Below are positions 16,504 to 25,433 of a DNA stretch of 64,000 nt, in pieces (the first letter of the stretch is position 1; every line of letters starts with the position of its first letter). Both the position numbers and the translations under genes were made by a program. The notes beneath the pieces were generated by a model. It had not been told where the DNA came from. It saw nothing but the letters and a program-made list of their open reading frames with translations, and did no database searches. The stretch comes from Streptomyces camelliae (lineage in GTDB: Bacteria > Actinomycetota > Actinomycetes > Streptomycetales > Streptomycetaceae), in contig NZ_CP115300.1 of the NCBI RefSeq assembly GCF_027625935.1, forward strand, positions 7,006,001 to 7,070,000. Reading direction: 5' to 3'.

Positions 16504-18033
16504 GTGGCAGCAGCACCAGTCTGGAGTGTCGACCCGCGCACCGGGAAGCAGCGTGAGCAGGTTGCGGTGGAGGCCACAGCGCAGGAGGTGGACGCCGCGG
16601 TCCGCGCGGCCGACGCCGCGCGCGGCGCCCTCGCCGACCGCACGGTCCGCGCCGCGTTCCTGCGTTCCGCCGCCGCGGGCCTGGAAGCGGCCAAGGACGG
16701 CCTGATCGAGACCGCCGACGCCGAGACCGCCCTCGGCCCGGTCCGGCTGACCGGGGAACTCGCCCGCACCGGCTACCAGTTGCGGGCCTTCGCCGACATC
16801 GTCGACGAGGGCGCCTTCCTCGACGTCGTCATCAACCACCCCGACGACACCGCTACCCCGCCCATTCCGGACCTGCGCCGCTACAAGGTCCCGCTCGGCG
16901 TCGTCGCCGTCTACTCCGCCTCCAACTTCCCCTTCGCCTTCTCCGTCGCCGGCGGCGACACCGCGAGCGCGCTCGCCGCGGGCTGCCCGGTCGTCGTCAA
17001 GGCCCACCCCGACCACCCGGCCCTGTCCGAGCTGGTCGCCAAGGTGCTGCGCCGGGCCGCCGCCGAGCACGGCATCCCCGAGGGCGTCGTCGGCCTCGTG
17101 CACGGCTTCGAGGCGGGCATCGAGCTGATCCGGCACCCGCTGGTCACCGCCGCGGGCTTCACCGGGTCGATCCGGGGCGGCCGCGCGCTCTTCGACGCCG
17201 CCGCCGCGCGTCCGGTGCCGATCCCGTTCCACGGCGAACTCGGCTCGCTGAACCCGGTCCTGGTGACCGAGGCGGCCGTCGCCGAGCGCGCGGAGGCGAT
17301 CGGCTCCGGGCTGGCCGGGTCCATGACGCTCGGCGTCGGGCAGTTCTGCGTGAAGCCCGGCCTGGTGCTCGTGCCGTCCGGCGCGGGCGGCGACCGGCTG
17401 GTGAAGTCCCTCGCCGACGCCGTCAGCGACACCGAGGCGGGGGTCCTGCTCGACCACCGCATGCGCGACAACTTCGTCGCCGGGGTCCAGGAGCGGGCCG
17501 CCCTGGCGGACGTCGACTCGCCCGTCACACCGGGCGCGGGCGGCGAGCACACGGTCAGCGCGGGGGTCCTCACGGTGTCGGCGGAGAAGCTGGCCGAGGA
17601 GGGGGCGTACGACCTGCTGCTGGAGGAGTGCTTCGGGCCGGTCACGGTCGTGGCCCGCTATGCCGACGAGGCCGAGGCGAAGGCCGTGCTCTCGCGGCTG
17701 CCGGGCAACCTGACGGCGACCGTCCAGGTGTCCGCCGAGGAGGCCGCCGGGCAGGGGCGGGGGCCGGAACTGCTCGCCGAGCTGACGCCGCTGGCGGGGC
17801 GTGTCGTGGTGAACGCGTGGCCGACGGGTGTCGCCGTGGCCGCGGCCCAGCACCACGGCGGGCCGTACCCGGCCACGACGTCCACGTCCACGTCCGTGGG
17901 CGGTACGGCCATCGAGCGGTGGCTGCGGCCGGTGGCCTACCAGAACGCGCCCACCGCCCTCTTGCCTGCCGAGTTGAAGGACGAGAACCCGCTGGGGCTT
18001 CCCCGGAGGTTCAACGGGGTTCTGGAGCGGTAA
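16504..18033 (+). CDS. Alpha-ketoglutarate-semialdehyde dehydrogenase (aldehyde dehydrogenase, NADP+)
   Basis: This 509-residue aldehyde dehydrogenase is of the 2,5-dioxovalerate subgroup. It shows VYSASNFPFAFSVAGGDTASALAAGCPVVVKAHP (cofactor pocket), FHGELGSLNPV with the active-site Glu, and GVGQFCVKPG with the catalytic Cys. The family oxidises alpha-ketoglutarate semialdehyde to 2-oxoglutarate at the end of sugar-acid or hydroxyproline breakdown. Galactarate from pectin galacturonate could feed it, but no dehydratase or uronate dehydrogenase is nearby. The GTG at 16504 has GAAGGA seven bases ahead, favouring it over upstream in-frame codons. It is divergent from an IclR regulator. Confidence 0.85.
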   Translation: MAAAPVWSVDPRTGKQREQVAVEATAQEVDAAVRAADAARGALADRTVRAAFLRSAAAGLEAAKDGLIETADAETALGPVRLTGELARTGYQLRAFADIVDEGAFLDVVINHPDDTATPPIPDLRRYKVPLGVVAVYSASNFPFAFSVAGGDTASALAAGCPVVVKAHPDHPALSELVAKVLRRAAAEHGIPEGVVGLVHGFEAGIELIRHPLVTAAGFTGSIRGGRALFDAAAARPVPIPFHGELGSLNPVLVTEAAVAERAEAIGSGLAGSMTLGVGQFCVKPGLVLVPSGAGGDRLVKSLADAVSDTEAGVLLDHRMRDNFVAGVQERAALADVDSPVTPGAGGEHTVSAGVLTVSAEKLAEEGAYDLLLEECFGPVTVVARYADEAEAKAVLSRLPGNLTATVQVSAEEAAGQGRGPELLAELTPLAGRVVVNAWPTGVAVAAAQHHGGPYPATTSTSTSVGGTAIERWLRPVAYQNAPTALLPAELKDENPLGLPRRFNGVLER

Positions 18034-18079
18034 CGCCGCCCCCCTCAGGCAGTTCCAGCACCCCTGCGATGATTGGCCG

Positions 18080-18688
18080 ATGGACGTGGAACTTCCCGAA
18101 CTCCCCTTCCCCTTGCGTACATACGGGCCCGACGGCCACTGGTCCTACGAGGGCGGCGTGCTGACCGGATGGGCCGGGGCCCGGCAGGACCGGTTCGTCA
18201 CGCCTACCGGTGAGGCGCTCGATCCCGCCTCCGACGCGCCGCGGCTGCTGGGGGCGCCCGAGGGGGACTTTCAGCTGATCGCCCGGGTGACCGTGGGGTT
18301 CCGGGCGGCCTTCGACGCCGGCGTGCTGTACGCGCACGTCGGCGAGCGGGCCTGGGCCAAGCTGTGCCTGGAGTACTCCCCGGACGTGCCCACCGTCTGC
18401 ACGGTGGTCACCCGGGGACACTCCGACGACGCCAACTCCTTCACCGTGGAAGGGAGTTCGGCGTGGCTGCGGGTCAGCCGGACCGGGCGGGCCTTCGCCT
18501 TCCACGCCTCCCGGGACGGCGAGCGATGGACCTTCGTCCGGCTGTTCACGCTGGGCGACGAGAAGGAGACCGGTGACGCGCTGGTCGGCTTCATGACCCA
18601 GTCGCCGATGGGGGAGGGATGCGTGGTGACGTACGACCACATCGAGTTCCGGCAGAGCTGGCCGCAGGACCTGAGAGACGGGAGCTGA
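18080..18688 (+). CDS. DUF1349 domain-containing protein
   Basis: This 202-residue cytosolic protein has the concanavalin-like beta-jelly-roll of the DUF1349 family. Typical segments are FQLIARVTVGFRAAFDAGVLYAHVGERAWAKLCLEYSP, VVTRGHSDDANSF, WLRVSRTGRAFAFHASRDGERWTFVRLF and VGFMTQSPMGEGCVVTYDHIEF. The fold is shared with carbohydrate-binding modules, but function is unknown. No signal peptide is present. It is a stand-alone gene after the dehydrogenase. Confidence 0.85.
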   Translation: MDVELPELPFPLRTYGPDGHWSYEGGVLTGWAGARQDRFVTPTGEALDPASDAPRLLGAPEGDFQLIARVTVGFRAAFDAGVLYAHVGERAWAKLCLEYSPDVPTVCTVVTRGHSDDANSFTVEGSSAWLRVSRTGRAFAFHASRDGERWTFVRLFTLGDEKETGDALVGFMTQSPMGEGCVVTYDHIEFRQSWPQDLRDGS

Positions 18689-18723
18689 GGAACCGGTACG
18701 GGAGCGGTCGCGTCCTCGGTGGC

Positions 18724-19230
18724 ATGATCAGTGACCGTGTGAAGGGCAGCCGCGTGATCCGCACCGCCCTGCCCGCCGAGGCCGAGACCATCGCCGCGCT
18801 GCACCGCAGGGCGCGCTCGACGTACTACCCGGACGGCCTCCCGGACGACGGCATCGACTGGACCGCCACCTGGCGCGGCGCCGTCGAGCGGCCCGACGGG
18901 CAGGTGCTGTGCGTGGTGGCAGAGGGCGTGATCACCGGCATCGCCTCCTTCCGGACCCCGGCGGGCGGCCCGGCCGACACGGTCAAGCTCTTCCAGTTCC
19001 ATGTCGACCCCGGCCACTGGCGCTCCGGCATCGGTACGGCCCTCCACGCCGCCTGCGTGGAGCAGTGGCGGGCCGACGGCCGACGGACCGCCGTTCTCGA
19101 CGTGCACGTGGACAACCGGCGCGCCCAGGCCTTCTACGCCCGCCAGGGCTGGATCCCGGACCCGGAGAACCCACCGGCCGCGGGTGATCACCATCTGTTC
19201 CTGCGGTACGCCGTACGGGCCGGGGAATGA
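18724..19230 (+). CDS. GNAT-family N-acetyltransferase
   Basis: The product is about 168 residues with a single GNAT domain. VIRTALPAEAETIAALHRRARSTYY opens it, and VKLFQFHVDPGHWRSGIGTALHAACVEQW is the acetyl-CoA-binding motif A (R/QxxGxG/A type, here HWRSGIG). LDVHVDNRRAQAFYARQGWIPD is the closing motif B. Substrate unknown. The ATG at 18724 has a poor ribosome site; the GTG at 18754, with GAAGGG ahead of it and starting right at the domain, is a reasonable alternative start. Confidence 0.8.
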   Translation: MISDRVKGSRVIRTALPAEAETIAALHRRARSTYYPDGLPDDGIDWTATWRGAVERPDGQVLCVVAEGVITGIASFRTPAGGPADTVKLFQFHVDPGHWRSGIGTALHAACVEQWRADGRRTAVLDVHVDNRRAQAFYARQGWIPDPENPPAAGDHHLFLRYAVRAGE

Positions 19231-19306
19231 ACCGCGCTGATTGAACGTTCACGTACCGGTGGCGGAGAGAGCCTCCGTGCCCGTACGACCCGAAGAGAGC
19301 CGAAGA

Positions 19307-20035
19307 ATGCGCGTCGAGATCTGGAGCGACATCGCCTGCCCCTGGTGCTACGTGGGCAAGGCCCGCTTCGAGAAGGCGCTCGCTGCCTTCCCGCACCGCG
19401 ACGAGGTCGAGGTGGTGCACCGGTCCTTCGAGCTGGACCCGGGCCGCGCCAAGGGCGATGTCCAGCCGGTGATCACCATGCTCACCCGGAAGTACGGCAT
19501 GAGCGAGGCCCAGGCCGAGGCCGGCGAGGACAACCTGGGCGCCCAGGCCGCCGCCGAGGGCCTGGACTACCGCACCCGCGGCCGCGACCACGGCAACACC
19601 TTCGACATGCACCGCCTGCTGCACTTCGCCAAGGAGCAGGGCCGGCAGGACGAGCTGATCCAGATCCTGTACCGGGCGAACTTCGCCGAGGAGCGGTCCC
19701 TGTTCACCGAGGGCGACGAGCGGCTCGTCGAGCTGGCCGTGGAGGCCGGGCTGGACGCGGAGGCCGTGCGTGCCGTGCTCGCCGACCCGTCCCGCTACGC
19801 CGACGACGTCCGCGCCGACGAGCGCGAGGCCGCGCAGCTCGGCGCGAACGGAGTGCCGTTCTTCGTGCTCGACCGGACGTACGGCGTCTCCGGCGCCCAG
19901 CCCGCCGAGGTCTTCACCCAGGCCCTCAGCCAGGCCTGGGGCGAGCGCTCCCCGCTGAAGCTGGTCGAGCAGGGGGACCAAGGGGACGGGGCAGCGTGCG
20001 GCCCGGACGGGTGTGCGGTGCCGCAGCAGGGCTGA
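19307..20035 (+). CDS. DsbA-family oxidoreductase, FrnE-like
   Basis: This 242-residue thioredoxin-fold protein has the active-site CPWC in WSDIACPWCYVGKARFEKAL at the N-terminus. The helical insertion includes FDMHRLLHFAKEQGRQDEL and the cis-Pro region is NGVPFFVLDRTYGVSGAQPAEVF. There is no signal peptide, so it is a cytosolic disulfide isomerase or oxidoreductase as in FrnE. A second cysteine pair, CGPDGC, sits near the C-terminus, which is common in actinobacterial relatives. The ATG at 19307 starts four residues before the fold. Confidence 0.88.
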   Translation: MRVEIWSDIACPWCYVGKARFEKALAAFPHRDEVEVVHRSFELDPGRAKGDVQPVITMLTRKYGMSEAQAEAGEDNLGAQAAAEGLDYRTRGRDHGNTFDMHRLLHFAKEQGRQDELIQILYRANFAEERSLFTEGDERLVELAVEAGLDAEAVRAVLADPSRYADDVRADEREAAQLGANGVPFFVLDRTYGVSGAQPAEVFTQALSQAWGERSPLKLVEQGDQGDGAACGPDGCAVPQQG

Positions 20036-20109
20036 AACCGCAGGTCGGCGCGGATGTATAAGGGCTCCTAAGCGGATCCACGCAAAAATTCGCAATGGAC
20101 GAGAGATGC

Positions 20110-20133
20110 CATGCCCCGCACAGTGGGGGCATG
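20110..20133 (+). promoter_or_regulatory. Hairpin covering the start codon of the class V aminotransferase gene
   Basis: CATGCCCC (20110-20117) and GGGGCATG (20126-20133) are perfect 8-base arms with an 8-base loop. The right arm contains both the only G-rich ribosome-site candidate and the ATG start (20131), so in the mRNA the start would be closed. Translational control is inferred. Confidence 0.45.
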
Positions 20134-21183
20134 GAGACCTTCGAGAGCCTCGTCCGCGCCGAGTTCAGCCCGAAGAACACCTATCTCAACACCGCGAGCA
20201 GCGGCCTGCTGCCCGCCCGTACCGTAGCCGCCCTGCACGAGGCCGTCGCCATCCGGACCGAGGGCCGTGCCCTGGATCCCCTGTTCGAGGACGTCGAGAC
20301 CGCCCGCGCGTCCTTCGCCCGGCTGGCCGGAGTCCCGGTCACCCGGGTGGCGGCGGGCGCATCTGTCGCCTCCCAGACCGGACTGGTCGCCGCCGCCCTG
20401 CCTTCCGGCGCCGAAGTCCTCACCGCCGAGGACGACTTCACCTCCGTGATCAACCCCTTCCACACCCGGGGTGACCTCAAGGTCCGTGCCGTACCGCTGG
20501 AGCGGCTCGCCGAGTCCGTGCGCTCCGGCACCGCGCTCGTCGCGGTCAGCGCCGCCCAGTCCGCCGACGGCCGGATCGCCGACCTGCCGGCCCTGCGCGA
20601 GGCCGCCCGCGCTCACGGCGCCCGTACCTACGTCGACTTCTCCCAGGCGGCCGGCTGGCTCCCCATGGACGCAGGCGCCTACGACTTCACCGTCTCCACG
20701 ACCTTCAAGTGGCTGCTCGGCCCGCACGGTGCCGCGTTCCTCGTCGTCCCCGAGGACTTCGGGGAGCTGACCCCGCTGCTCGCGGGCTGGGTCGCCGCCG
20801 AGAAGCCGTGGGACAGCTGTTACGGCCCGGTGGCCGAACTCGCCCACTCGGCACGGCGGTTCGACGTCAGCCCCAGCCTGTTCACCTACGCCGGGCTGCG
20901 CCACTCCCTCGACCTCATCGAGGAACTCGGCGTCGACGCCGTACACGCCCATGACCTGGACCTCGCCGATCGCTTCCGGGCCGGTCTCGCCACGCTCGGC
21001 CACGAGGCGCTGCCCGCGCCCGGCTCGGCGATCGTCTCGGTGCCCGGACTGGGCCAGCGGCAAGGCGAGTTGAGCCGTGCCGGCATCGAGGTCTCCAACC
21101 GGGCCGGCAACCTGCGGGCCTCGTTCCACCTCTACAACACGCCCGCGGACGTCGACCGGCTGCTGAACGTCCTCGCCGGCTGA
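20131..21183 (+). CDS. PLP-dependent class V aminotransferase-like protein
   Basis: This 350-residue protein has the fold-type I class V pattern. NTYLNTASSGLLPARTV is at the N-terminus, VDFSQAAGWLPMDAGAYDFTVSTTFKWLLGPHGAAFLVV contains the Schiff-base lysine in TTFKW, and a small C-terminal domain follows. Relatives include cysteine desulfurase-like and kynureninase-like enzymes of unclear substrate. It is a stand-alone gene between DsbA and the ectoine cluster, followed by a hairpin at 21192-21234. Confidence 0.8.
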   Translation: METFESLVRAEFSPKNTYLNTASSGLLPARTVAALHEAVAIRTEGRALDPLFEDVETARASFARLAGVPVTRVAAGASVASQTGLVAAALPSGAEVLTAEDDFTSVINPFHTRGDLKVRAVPLERLAESVRSGTALVAVSAAQSADGRIADLPALREAARAHGARTYVDFSQAAGWLPMDAGAYDFTVSTTFKWLLGPHGAAFLVVPEDFGELTPLLAGWVAAEKPWDSCYGPVAELAHSARRFDVSPSLFTYAGLRHSLDLIEELGVDAVHAHDLDLADRFRAGLATLGHEALPAPGSAIVSVPGLGQRQGELSRAGIEVSNRAGNLRASFHLYNTPADVDRLLNVLAG

Positions 21184-21191
21184 CGACATGA

Positions 21192-21234
21192 CCGGGCCGG
21201 GGCCTCCCGTCCCACACAGGAGACCCCGGCCCGG
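21192..21234. terminator. Hairpin terminator between the aminotransferase and ectD
   Basis: CCGGGCCGGGG (21192-21202) pairs perfectly with CCCCGGCCCGG (21224-21234), with a partly paired interior (CTCC/GGAG). It starts nine bases after the aminotransferase stop and also lies downstream of ectD on the other strand, so it may serve both. No T-tract follows, as is usual in Streptomyces. Confidence 0.7.
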
Positions 21235-21248
21235 GGTTCACGGGGATC

Positions 21249-21450
21249 TCACCTCACCGGCGTGAAGTCGCGCGCCCCGATGCTGTATCCGATTGCCGCT
21301 GCGCGGCGGGCCGGCCGGCGGGTGGTATGCGGTCACCGGACGGGTGTGAAGTCCCGCGCCCCGATGCTGTATCCGATTGCCGCTGCGCGGCGGGCCGGCC
21401 GGCGGGTGGTATGCGGTCACCGGACGGGTGTGAAGTCCCGCGCCCCGATG
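21249..21450. repeat. 84-bp tandem repeat duplicating the ectD 3' end
   Basis: Two 84-base units (21249-21332 and 21333-21416) are followed by a partial third made of the real ectD end (21417-21450). Each unit contains a copy of the last ~34 bases of ectD, encoding GARDFTPVR and a stop on the minus strand, plus a 50-base spacer. The spacers are identical. The outermost ectD tail (21249-21270) differs from the inner two at several bases but encodes exactly the same peptide and stop. Confidence 0.9.
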
Positions 21451-22304
21451 AACTCAGGCCTGCGCACCGGCGCGGCGAACGGCTCCACCGCCGCGTTCTC
21501 CACGCTGTTGAACACGATGAAGACGTTGCTGCGCGCGAAGGGGGTGATGTTGTCCCCGCTGCCGTGCATGCAGTTGCAGTCGAACCAGGTCGCCGAGCCG
21601 GCCCTGCCCGTGAAGAGCTTGATGCCGTAGTCGCTCGCCATCTTGGTCAGCGCCTCGTCGGACGGCGTGCCCGCGTCCTGCATCTGGAGGGACTTCTTGT
21701 AGTTGTCCTCGGGCGTGGCGCCGGCGCAGCCCAGGAACGTGCGGTGCGAACCCGGCATGATCATCAGGCCGCCGTTGGTGTCGTAGTTCTCGGTCAGCGC
21801 GATCGAGACGGACACCGTGCGCATGTTCGGCAGGCCGTCCTCGGCGTGCCAGGTCTCGAAGTCCGAGTGCCAGTAGAAGCCGCTCGCTCCGAAACCGGGC
21901 TTGACGTTGATCCGGGACTGGTGGACGTACACGTCCGAGCCGAGGATCTGCCGGGCCCGGCCGACCACGCGCGGATCCCGCACCAGGTTCGCGAACACCT
22001 GGCTGATCCGGTGCACTTCGAAGACCGAGCGGATCTCCTGCGACGCCGGCTCCACGACGGAGCGCTCGTCGGCCCGGACGGCCGGGTCGGCGACCAGCCG
22101 GTCCAGCTCCTGCCGGTAGACCTCGACCTCGTCGGGGGTGATCAGCTGGTCGATCGCGAGGAAGCCGTCCCGCTCGTACGACTGCAGGTCGGCGGTCGGG
22201 ATCGGGCCGGGCGTGTCCGGGGAGCCCCAGACGACCGGGTCCTGGCGGGGGACGCTCACCTCGGTGGCGCCGCGGCTGGGGTACAGATCGGTCAGGGTGG
22301 TCAT
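21417..22304 (-). CDS. ectD: Ectoine 5-hydroxylase
   Basis: This 295-residue Fe(II)/2-oxoglutarate-dependent dioxygenase converts ectoine to 5-hydroxyectoine, a compatible solute for salt and heat stress. The EctD signature is plain: GFYWHSDFETWHAEDGLPNMRTVS, with the iron ligands His and Asp (HxD), then WFDCNCMHGSGDN with the second iron His, and RSNVFIVFNSVEN closing the active site. AGGAGG lies ten bases before the ATG at 22304. It is the last gene of ectABCD, six bases after ectC. Its final codons are repeated twice more downstream as part of an 84-bp tandem repeat. Confidence 0.97.
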   Translation of the reverse strand: MTTLTDLYPSRGATEVSVPRQDPVVWGSPDTPGPIPTADLQSYERDGFLAIDQLITPDEVEVYRQELDRLVADPAVRADERSVVEPASQEIRSVFEVHRISQVFANLVRDPRVVGRARQILGSDVYVHQSRINVKPGFGASGFYWHSDFETWHAEDGLPNMRTVSVSIALTENYDTNGGLMIMPGSHRTFLGCAGATPEDNYKKSLQMQDAGTPSDEALTKMASDYGIKLFTGRAGSATWFDCNCMHGSGDNITPFARSNVFIVFNSVENAAVEPFAAPVRRPEFIGARDFTPVR

Positions 22305-22309
22305 GTCTG

Positions 22310-22714
22310 TCACACCTCCTCGGGCTCCGTCAGGAGCGGGTAGACGCCGTTCTCGTCGTGGTCCTCCCGGCCGGTGACGGGCGGGTTGAACACGCAGAGG
22401 CAGTGGAAGTCCTCCTTGACCTTCAGCGTGTGCCGCTCGTGGCCGTCCAGGAGGTACATGGTGCCGGGGGTGATCGTGTACGTCCTCCCGGTCTCGTGGT
22501 CGGTCAGTTCGGCCTCGCCCCTGGTGCAGACGACGGCCTCGATGTGGTTGGCGTACCACATCGACGTCTCCGTCCCGGCGTACAGGATGGTCTCGTGCAG
22601 GGAGAAGCCGACCCGCTCCTTGGCGAGGACGATCCGCTTGCTCTCCCAGGTGCCGGACCTGGCCCTGACGTGCCGGTCGGTGCCTTCGATGTCCTTGAAC
22701 GATCGGACGATCAC
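22310..22714 (-). CDS. ectC: L-ectoine synthase
   Basis: This 134-residue cupin closes the ring of N-gamma-acetyl-diaminobutyrate to make ectoine. Typical sequence: [55 protein letters not shown] (metal-binding cupin motif with Glu/His), [19 protein letters not shown], and [20 protein letters not shown] at the C-terminus. The length is normal for the family. It lies 28 bases downstream of ectB in the ectABCD operon. Confidence 0.97.
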   Translation of the reverse strand: MIVRSFKDIEGTDRHVRARSGTWESKRIVLAKERVGFSLHETILYAGTETSMWYANHIEAVVCTRGEAELTDHETGRTYTITPGTMYLLDGHERHTLKVKEDFHCLCVFNPPVTGREDHDENGVYPLLTEPEEV

Positions 22715-22742
22715 GGTGGTGCGCTCTTTCCTGGTCGGTCGG

Positions 22743-24014
22743 TCAGAGGGTTTCGCGGACGGCGCGGGCGAGGATCCTGAGGCCCTCGTCCAGCTCGTCC
22801 GGCGTGATGGTGAGGGCCGGCAGCAGCTTGACGACCTCGCCCTCGGGGCCGGAGGTCTCGATGAGCAGCCCGAGTTCGAAGGCCCGCCCGGCGACCCGGC
22901 CGGCCCGCGCCTTGTCGTGGAACTCCATGCCCCACACCAGTCCGCGCCCGCGGTACTCCTTGACGTCGGCGAGGTTCTCCTCGGTGATGGAGATCAGCGC
23001 CTGCTCGATCTGCTCGCCCCGGGCCCGGGTCTGCTTCTCCATCGCCGAGCCGTCGGCCCAGTACGTCTCCAGCGCCGCGGTCGCGGTGACGAACGCGGGG
23101 TTGTTGCCGCGGAAGGTGCCGTTGTGCTCGCCCGGCTCCCACACGTCCAGCTCGGGCTTGAACAGGCACAGCGACATCGGCAGGCCGTAGCCGCTGATCG
23201 ACTTGGACACGGTGACGATGTCCGGCACGATCCCCGCCTCCTCGAAGGAGAAGAAGGCGCCGGTACGGCCGCAGCCCATCTGGATGTCGTCGACGATCAG
23301 CAGCATGTCCTGCCGCTCGCACAACTCCTTGAGCGCGCGCAGCCATTCGGGCCGGGCCACGTTGATGCCACCCTCGCCCTGCACGGTCTCCACGATCACG
23401 GCGGCGGGCTTGTTGAGCCCGGAGCCCTGGTCCTGCAGGAGCCGCTCGAACCACAGGAAGTCCGGGACCGTGCCGTCGAAGTAGTTGTCGAACGGCATCG
23501 GCGTGCCGTGCACCAGCGGAATGCCGGCGCCGGCCCGCTTGAAGGCGTTGCCGGTGACGGCGAGGGAGCCCAGGGACATCCCGTGGAAGGCGTTCGTGAA
23601 CGACACGATCGCCTCCCGGCCCTTCACCTTGCGGGCCAGCTTCAGCGCCGCCTCCACGGCGTTGGTGCCGGTCGGGCCCGGGAACATGACCTTGTACGGC
23701 AGGTCCCGCGGGCGCAGCACCAGATCCTGGAAGGTCTGCAGGAAGGTCCGTTTGGCCGTGGTCGACATGTCGAGGCCGTGCGTGACCCCGTCGCGTGCGA
23801 GATAGTCGATCAACGCCCGTTTGAGTACCGGGTTGTTGTGGCCGTAGTTGAGTGAGCCGGCACCGGCGAAGAAGTCGAGGTACGCATGACCGTCCTCGTC
23901 GTACATCCGGCTGTCCCGCGCGCGGTCGAAGACCGTGGGCCAGCCGCGGCAGTAGCTGCGCACCTCGGACTCAAGAGTCTCGAAGACGCTGAGGTCGGGC
24001 TGGGTGATGGTCAC
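22743..24014 (-). CDS. ectB: Diaminobutyrate-2-oxoglutarate transaminase
   Basis: This 423-residue class III PLP aminotransferase makes L-2,4-diaminobutyrate from aspartate semialdehyde and glutamate, the first ectoine-specific step. Clear motifs are [15 protein letters not shown] near the N-terminus, [52 protein letters not shown] and [15 protein letters not shown] with the Schiff-base lysine. The length is standard. It lies between ectA and ectC. Confidence 0.97.
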   Translation of the reverse strand: MTITQPDLSVFETLESEVRSYCRGWPTVFDRARDSRMYDEDGHAYLDFFAGAGSLNYGHNNPVLKRALIDYLARDGVTHGLDMSTTAKRTFLQTFQDLVLRPRDLPYKVMFPGPTGTNAVEAALKLARKVKGREAIVSFTNAFHGMSLGSLAVTGNAFKRAGAGIPLVHGTPMPFDNYFDGTVPDFLWFERLLQDQGSGLNKPAAVIVETVQGEGGINVARPEWLRALKELCERQDMLLIVDDIQMGCGRTGAFFSFEEAGIVPDIVTVSKSISGYGLPMSLCLFKPELDVWEPGEHNGTFRGNNPAFVTATAALETYWADGSAMEKQTRARGEQIEQALISITEENLADVKEYRGRGLVWGMEFHDKARAGRVAGRAFELGLLIETSGPEGEVVKLLPALTITPDELDEGLRILARAVRETL

Positions 24015-24027
24015 GGTGAATCGCTCC

Positions 24028-24546
24028 TCAGTGGGCGGTGTACTCGGTCAACGGGCCGATGCGATACAGGACTTCGGGGTCGTGAGGGCCGTCCGGGAAC
24101 AGCTCGGCGGGGAACAGCACCTCGCGTTCGAGGTGCGCCCCGTGCCGGGCGGCGAACGAGGTGAACAGCCGCTCGGAGGCGGTGTTGCCCGGGGTGATGG
24201 TGGTCTCCACGTCGGTGATGCCGCGCTCGGCGGCCAGGCGCACGGTCAGCCCGTCCAGCAGCGCGGCGGCGATGCCGAGACCCCGGTGGGCGGAGTCGAC
24301 GGCCACCTGCCAGACGAGCAGCGTGCGGGGGCGCTCGGGCCGTACGTAGCCGGTGACGAAGCCGACCGGCTCCCCGTCCGCACCGCGCGCGACCGCCGAG
24401 GTGCCGGCGAAGTCCCGGCACCACAGCAGATAGCTGTACGAGGAGTTCAGGTCGAGCGTTTTCGAGTCCTTGGCGAGACGCCAGAGCGTGGCTCCGTCGG
24501 TCACCGCCGGCTGGTCGATGAACAGGTCTGCGGGTGCGGCAGTCAT
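24028..24546 (-). CDS. ectA: L-2,4-diaminobutyrate acetyltransferase
   Basis: This 172-residue GNAT enzyme acetylates the gamma-amino group of diaminobutyrate. EctA features include DGATLWRLAKDSKTLDLNSSYSYLLWCRDF, VARGADGEPVGFVTGYVRPERPRTLLVWQVAVDSAHRGLGIAAALLDGL (acetyl-CoA loop HRGLGIA) and VETTITPGNTASERLFTSFA. It is the first gene of the operon; the 266-base upstream region is the most AT-rich non-coding part nearby and should contain the osmotically controlled promoter. Confidence 0.97.
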   Translation of the reverse strand: MTAAPADLFIDQPAVTDGATLWRLAKDSKTLDLNSSYSYLLWCRDFAGTSAVARGADGEPVGFVTGYVRPERPRTLLVWQVAVDSAHRGLGIAAALLDGLTVRLAAERGITDVETTITPGNTASERLFTSFAARHGAHLEREVLFPAELFPDGPHDPEVLYRIGPLTEYTAH

Positions 24547-24812
24547 GCGGCACGAATTTACCGATGTGAATTCAGAAATGCACGGCCGCCGTCACTGGGG
24601 TGTGCAGAGCGATCGGCGTTATGCCCGTCTTGTCCCGTGACAAATCGGGGCAAATCCATGTCTCTGTGGAGTGTGTCACAGCCAGGAAACCGTCAATGGC
24701 GTGTATGAAACATGCCGGAAAAGTGCCCCGTTTAGTCTTGGAAAAAGCGGGCAGAAGAAGACGGGAAGCTGTCGTCCGGAGAATTGGCGGGAATTGTGAA
24801 AGTAAATTGAAT
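24547..24812 (-). promoter_or_regulatory. ectA upstream region with a TTGTC-GACAA palindrome
   Basis: No credible gene lies in this gap. At 24630-24643, TTGTCCCGTGACAA forms a perfect 5+5 inverted repeat about 85 bases before the ectA start. It also provides a -35-like TTGTCA on the minus strand. A regulator site for the ectoine operon is possible; which protein binds is unknown. Confidence 0.4.
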
Positions 24813-25343
24813 TCAGGTCCCGGTGGTCCCGTCGATTCGTTCACGCAGAATGTCGGCGTGTCCGTTGTGCCGGGCGTACTCCTCGATGAGGTGGATCAGC
24901 ACCCAGCGCACACTGACCTCGACGCCGGCCATCGGCTCGTCGACGATGCGCCCGGTGTCCTCCAGATCCCGCCCGGCGAGCAGCTCCCGGCCCCGCGCGA
25001 TCTCCGCCCGCCACACGGCCAGGGCCTGCGCCAGCCCGCGCTCGGGATCGAGGCCGTACCCCGTCCGCTCCTCGAACAGCGGCGGTACGTCCCGTCCTGC
25101 CAGCACCCGCTGGAACCAGTTGCGTTCCACCTCGGCGAGATGCTGGACGAGTCCGAGCAGCGTCAGCGACGACGGCTCCGCCGAGGCCTGCCGCACCTGC
25201 GTGTCGTCCAGGCCTTGGCACTTCAGCTCCAGCGTGGCCCGGTGGAAGTCCAGCCAGCTCTCCAGTGTGGCGCGTTCGGGACCGGTCGGCGCGGAGACCG
25301 GGCGGCCGTCGGGAAGGGTCCGGGGTGCCTGAGGGGTCGTCAT
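24813..25343 (-). CDS. DinB-family (DUF664) protein
   Basis: This 176-residue four-helix DinB/YfiT-like protein has a His-based metal site: [24 protein letters not shown] carries the first His, and [31 protein letters not shown] carries two more near the C-terminus. The DUF664 group in actinobacteria includes mycothiol-dependent transferases, so a thiol transfer or detoxification role is possible but unproven. It lies downstream of the LCP gene on the same strand. Confidence 0.85.
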   Translation of the reverse strand: MTTPQAPRTLPDGRPVSAPTGPERATLESWLDFHRATLELKCQGLDDTQVRQASAEPSSLTLLGLVQHLAEVERNWFQRVLAGRDVPPLFEERTGYGLDPERGLAQALAVWRAEIARGRELLAGRDLEDTGRIVDEPMAGVEVSVRWVLIHLIEEYARHNGHADILRERIDGTTGT

Positions 25344-25433
25344 GGCCGCAGCATGACACGCGGGTACGACAACGGCCCTGGCCGAAACCCTGCGCGGCGA
25401 GCACGCCGACGATGCCGCACGCTGCTCCCCCTC

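Noticed and set aside
24572..24844. A 90-codon minus-strand frame upstream of ectA.
   Set aside because: No family features, no ribosome site, and it overlaps the DinB 3' end. The region is better explained as the ectoine promoter.
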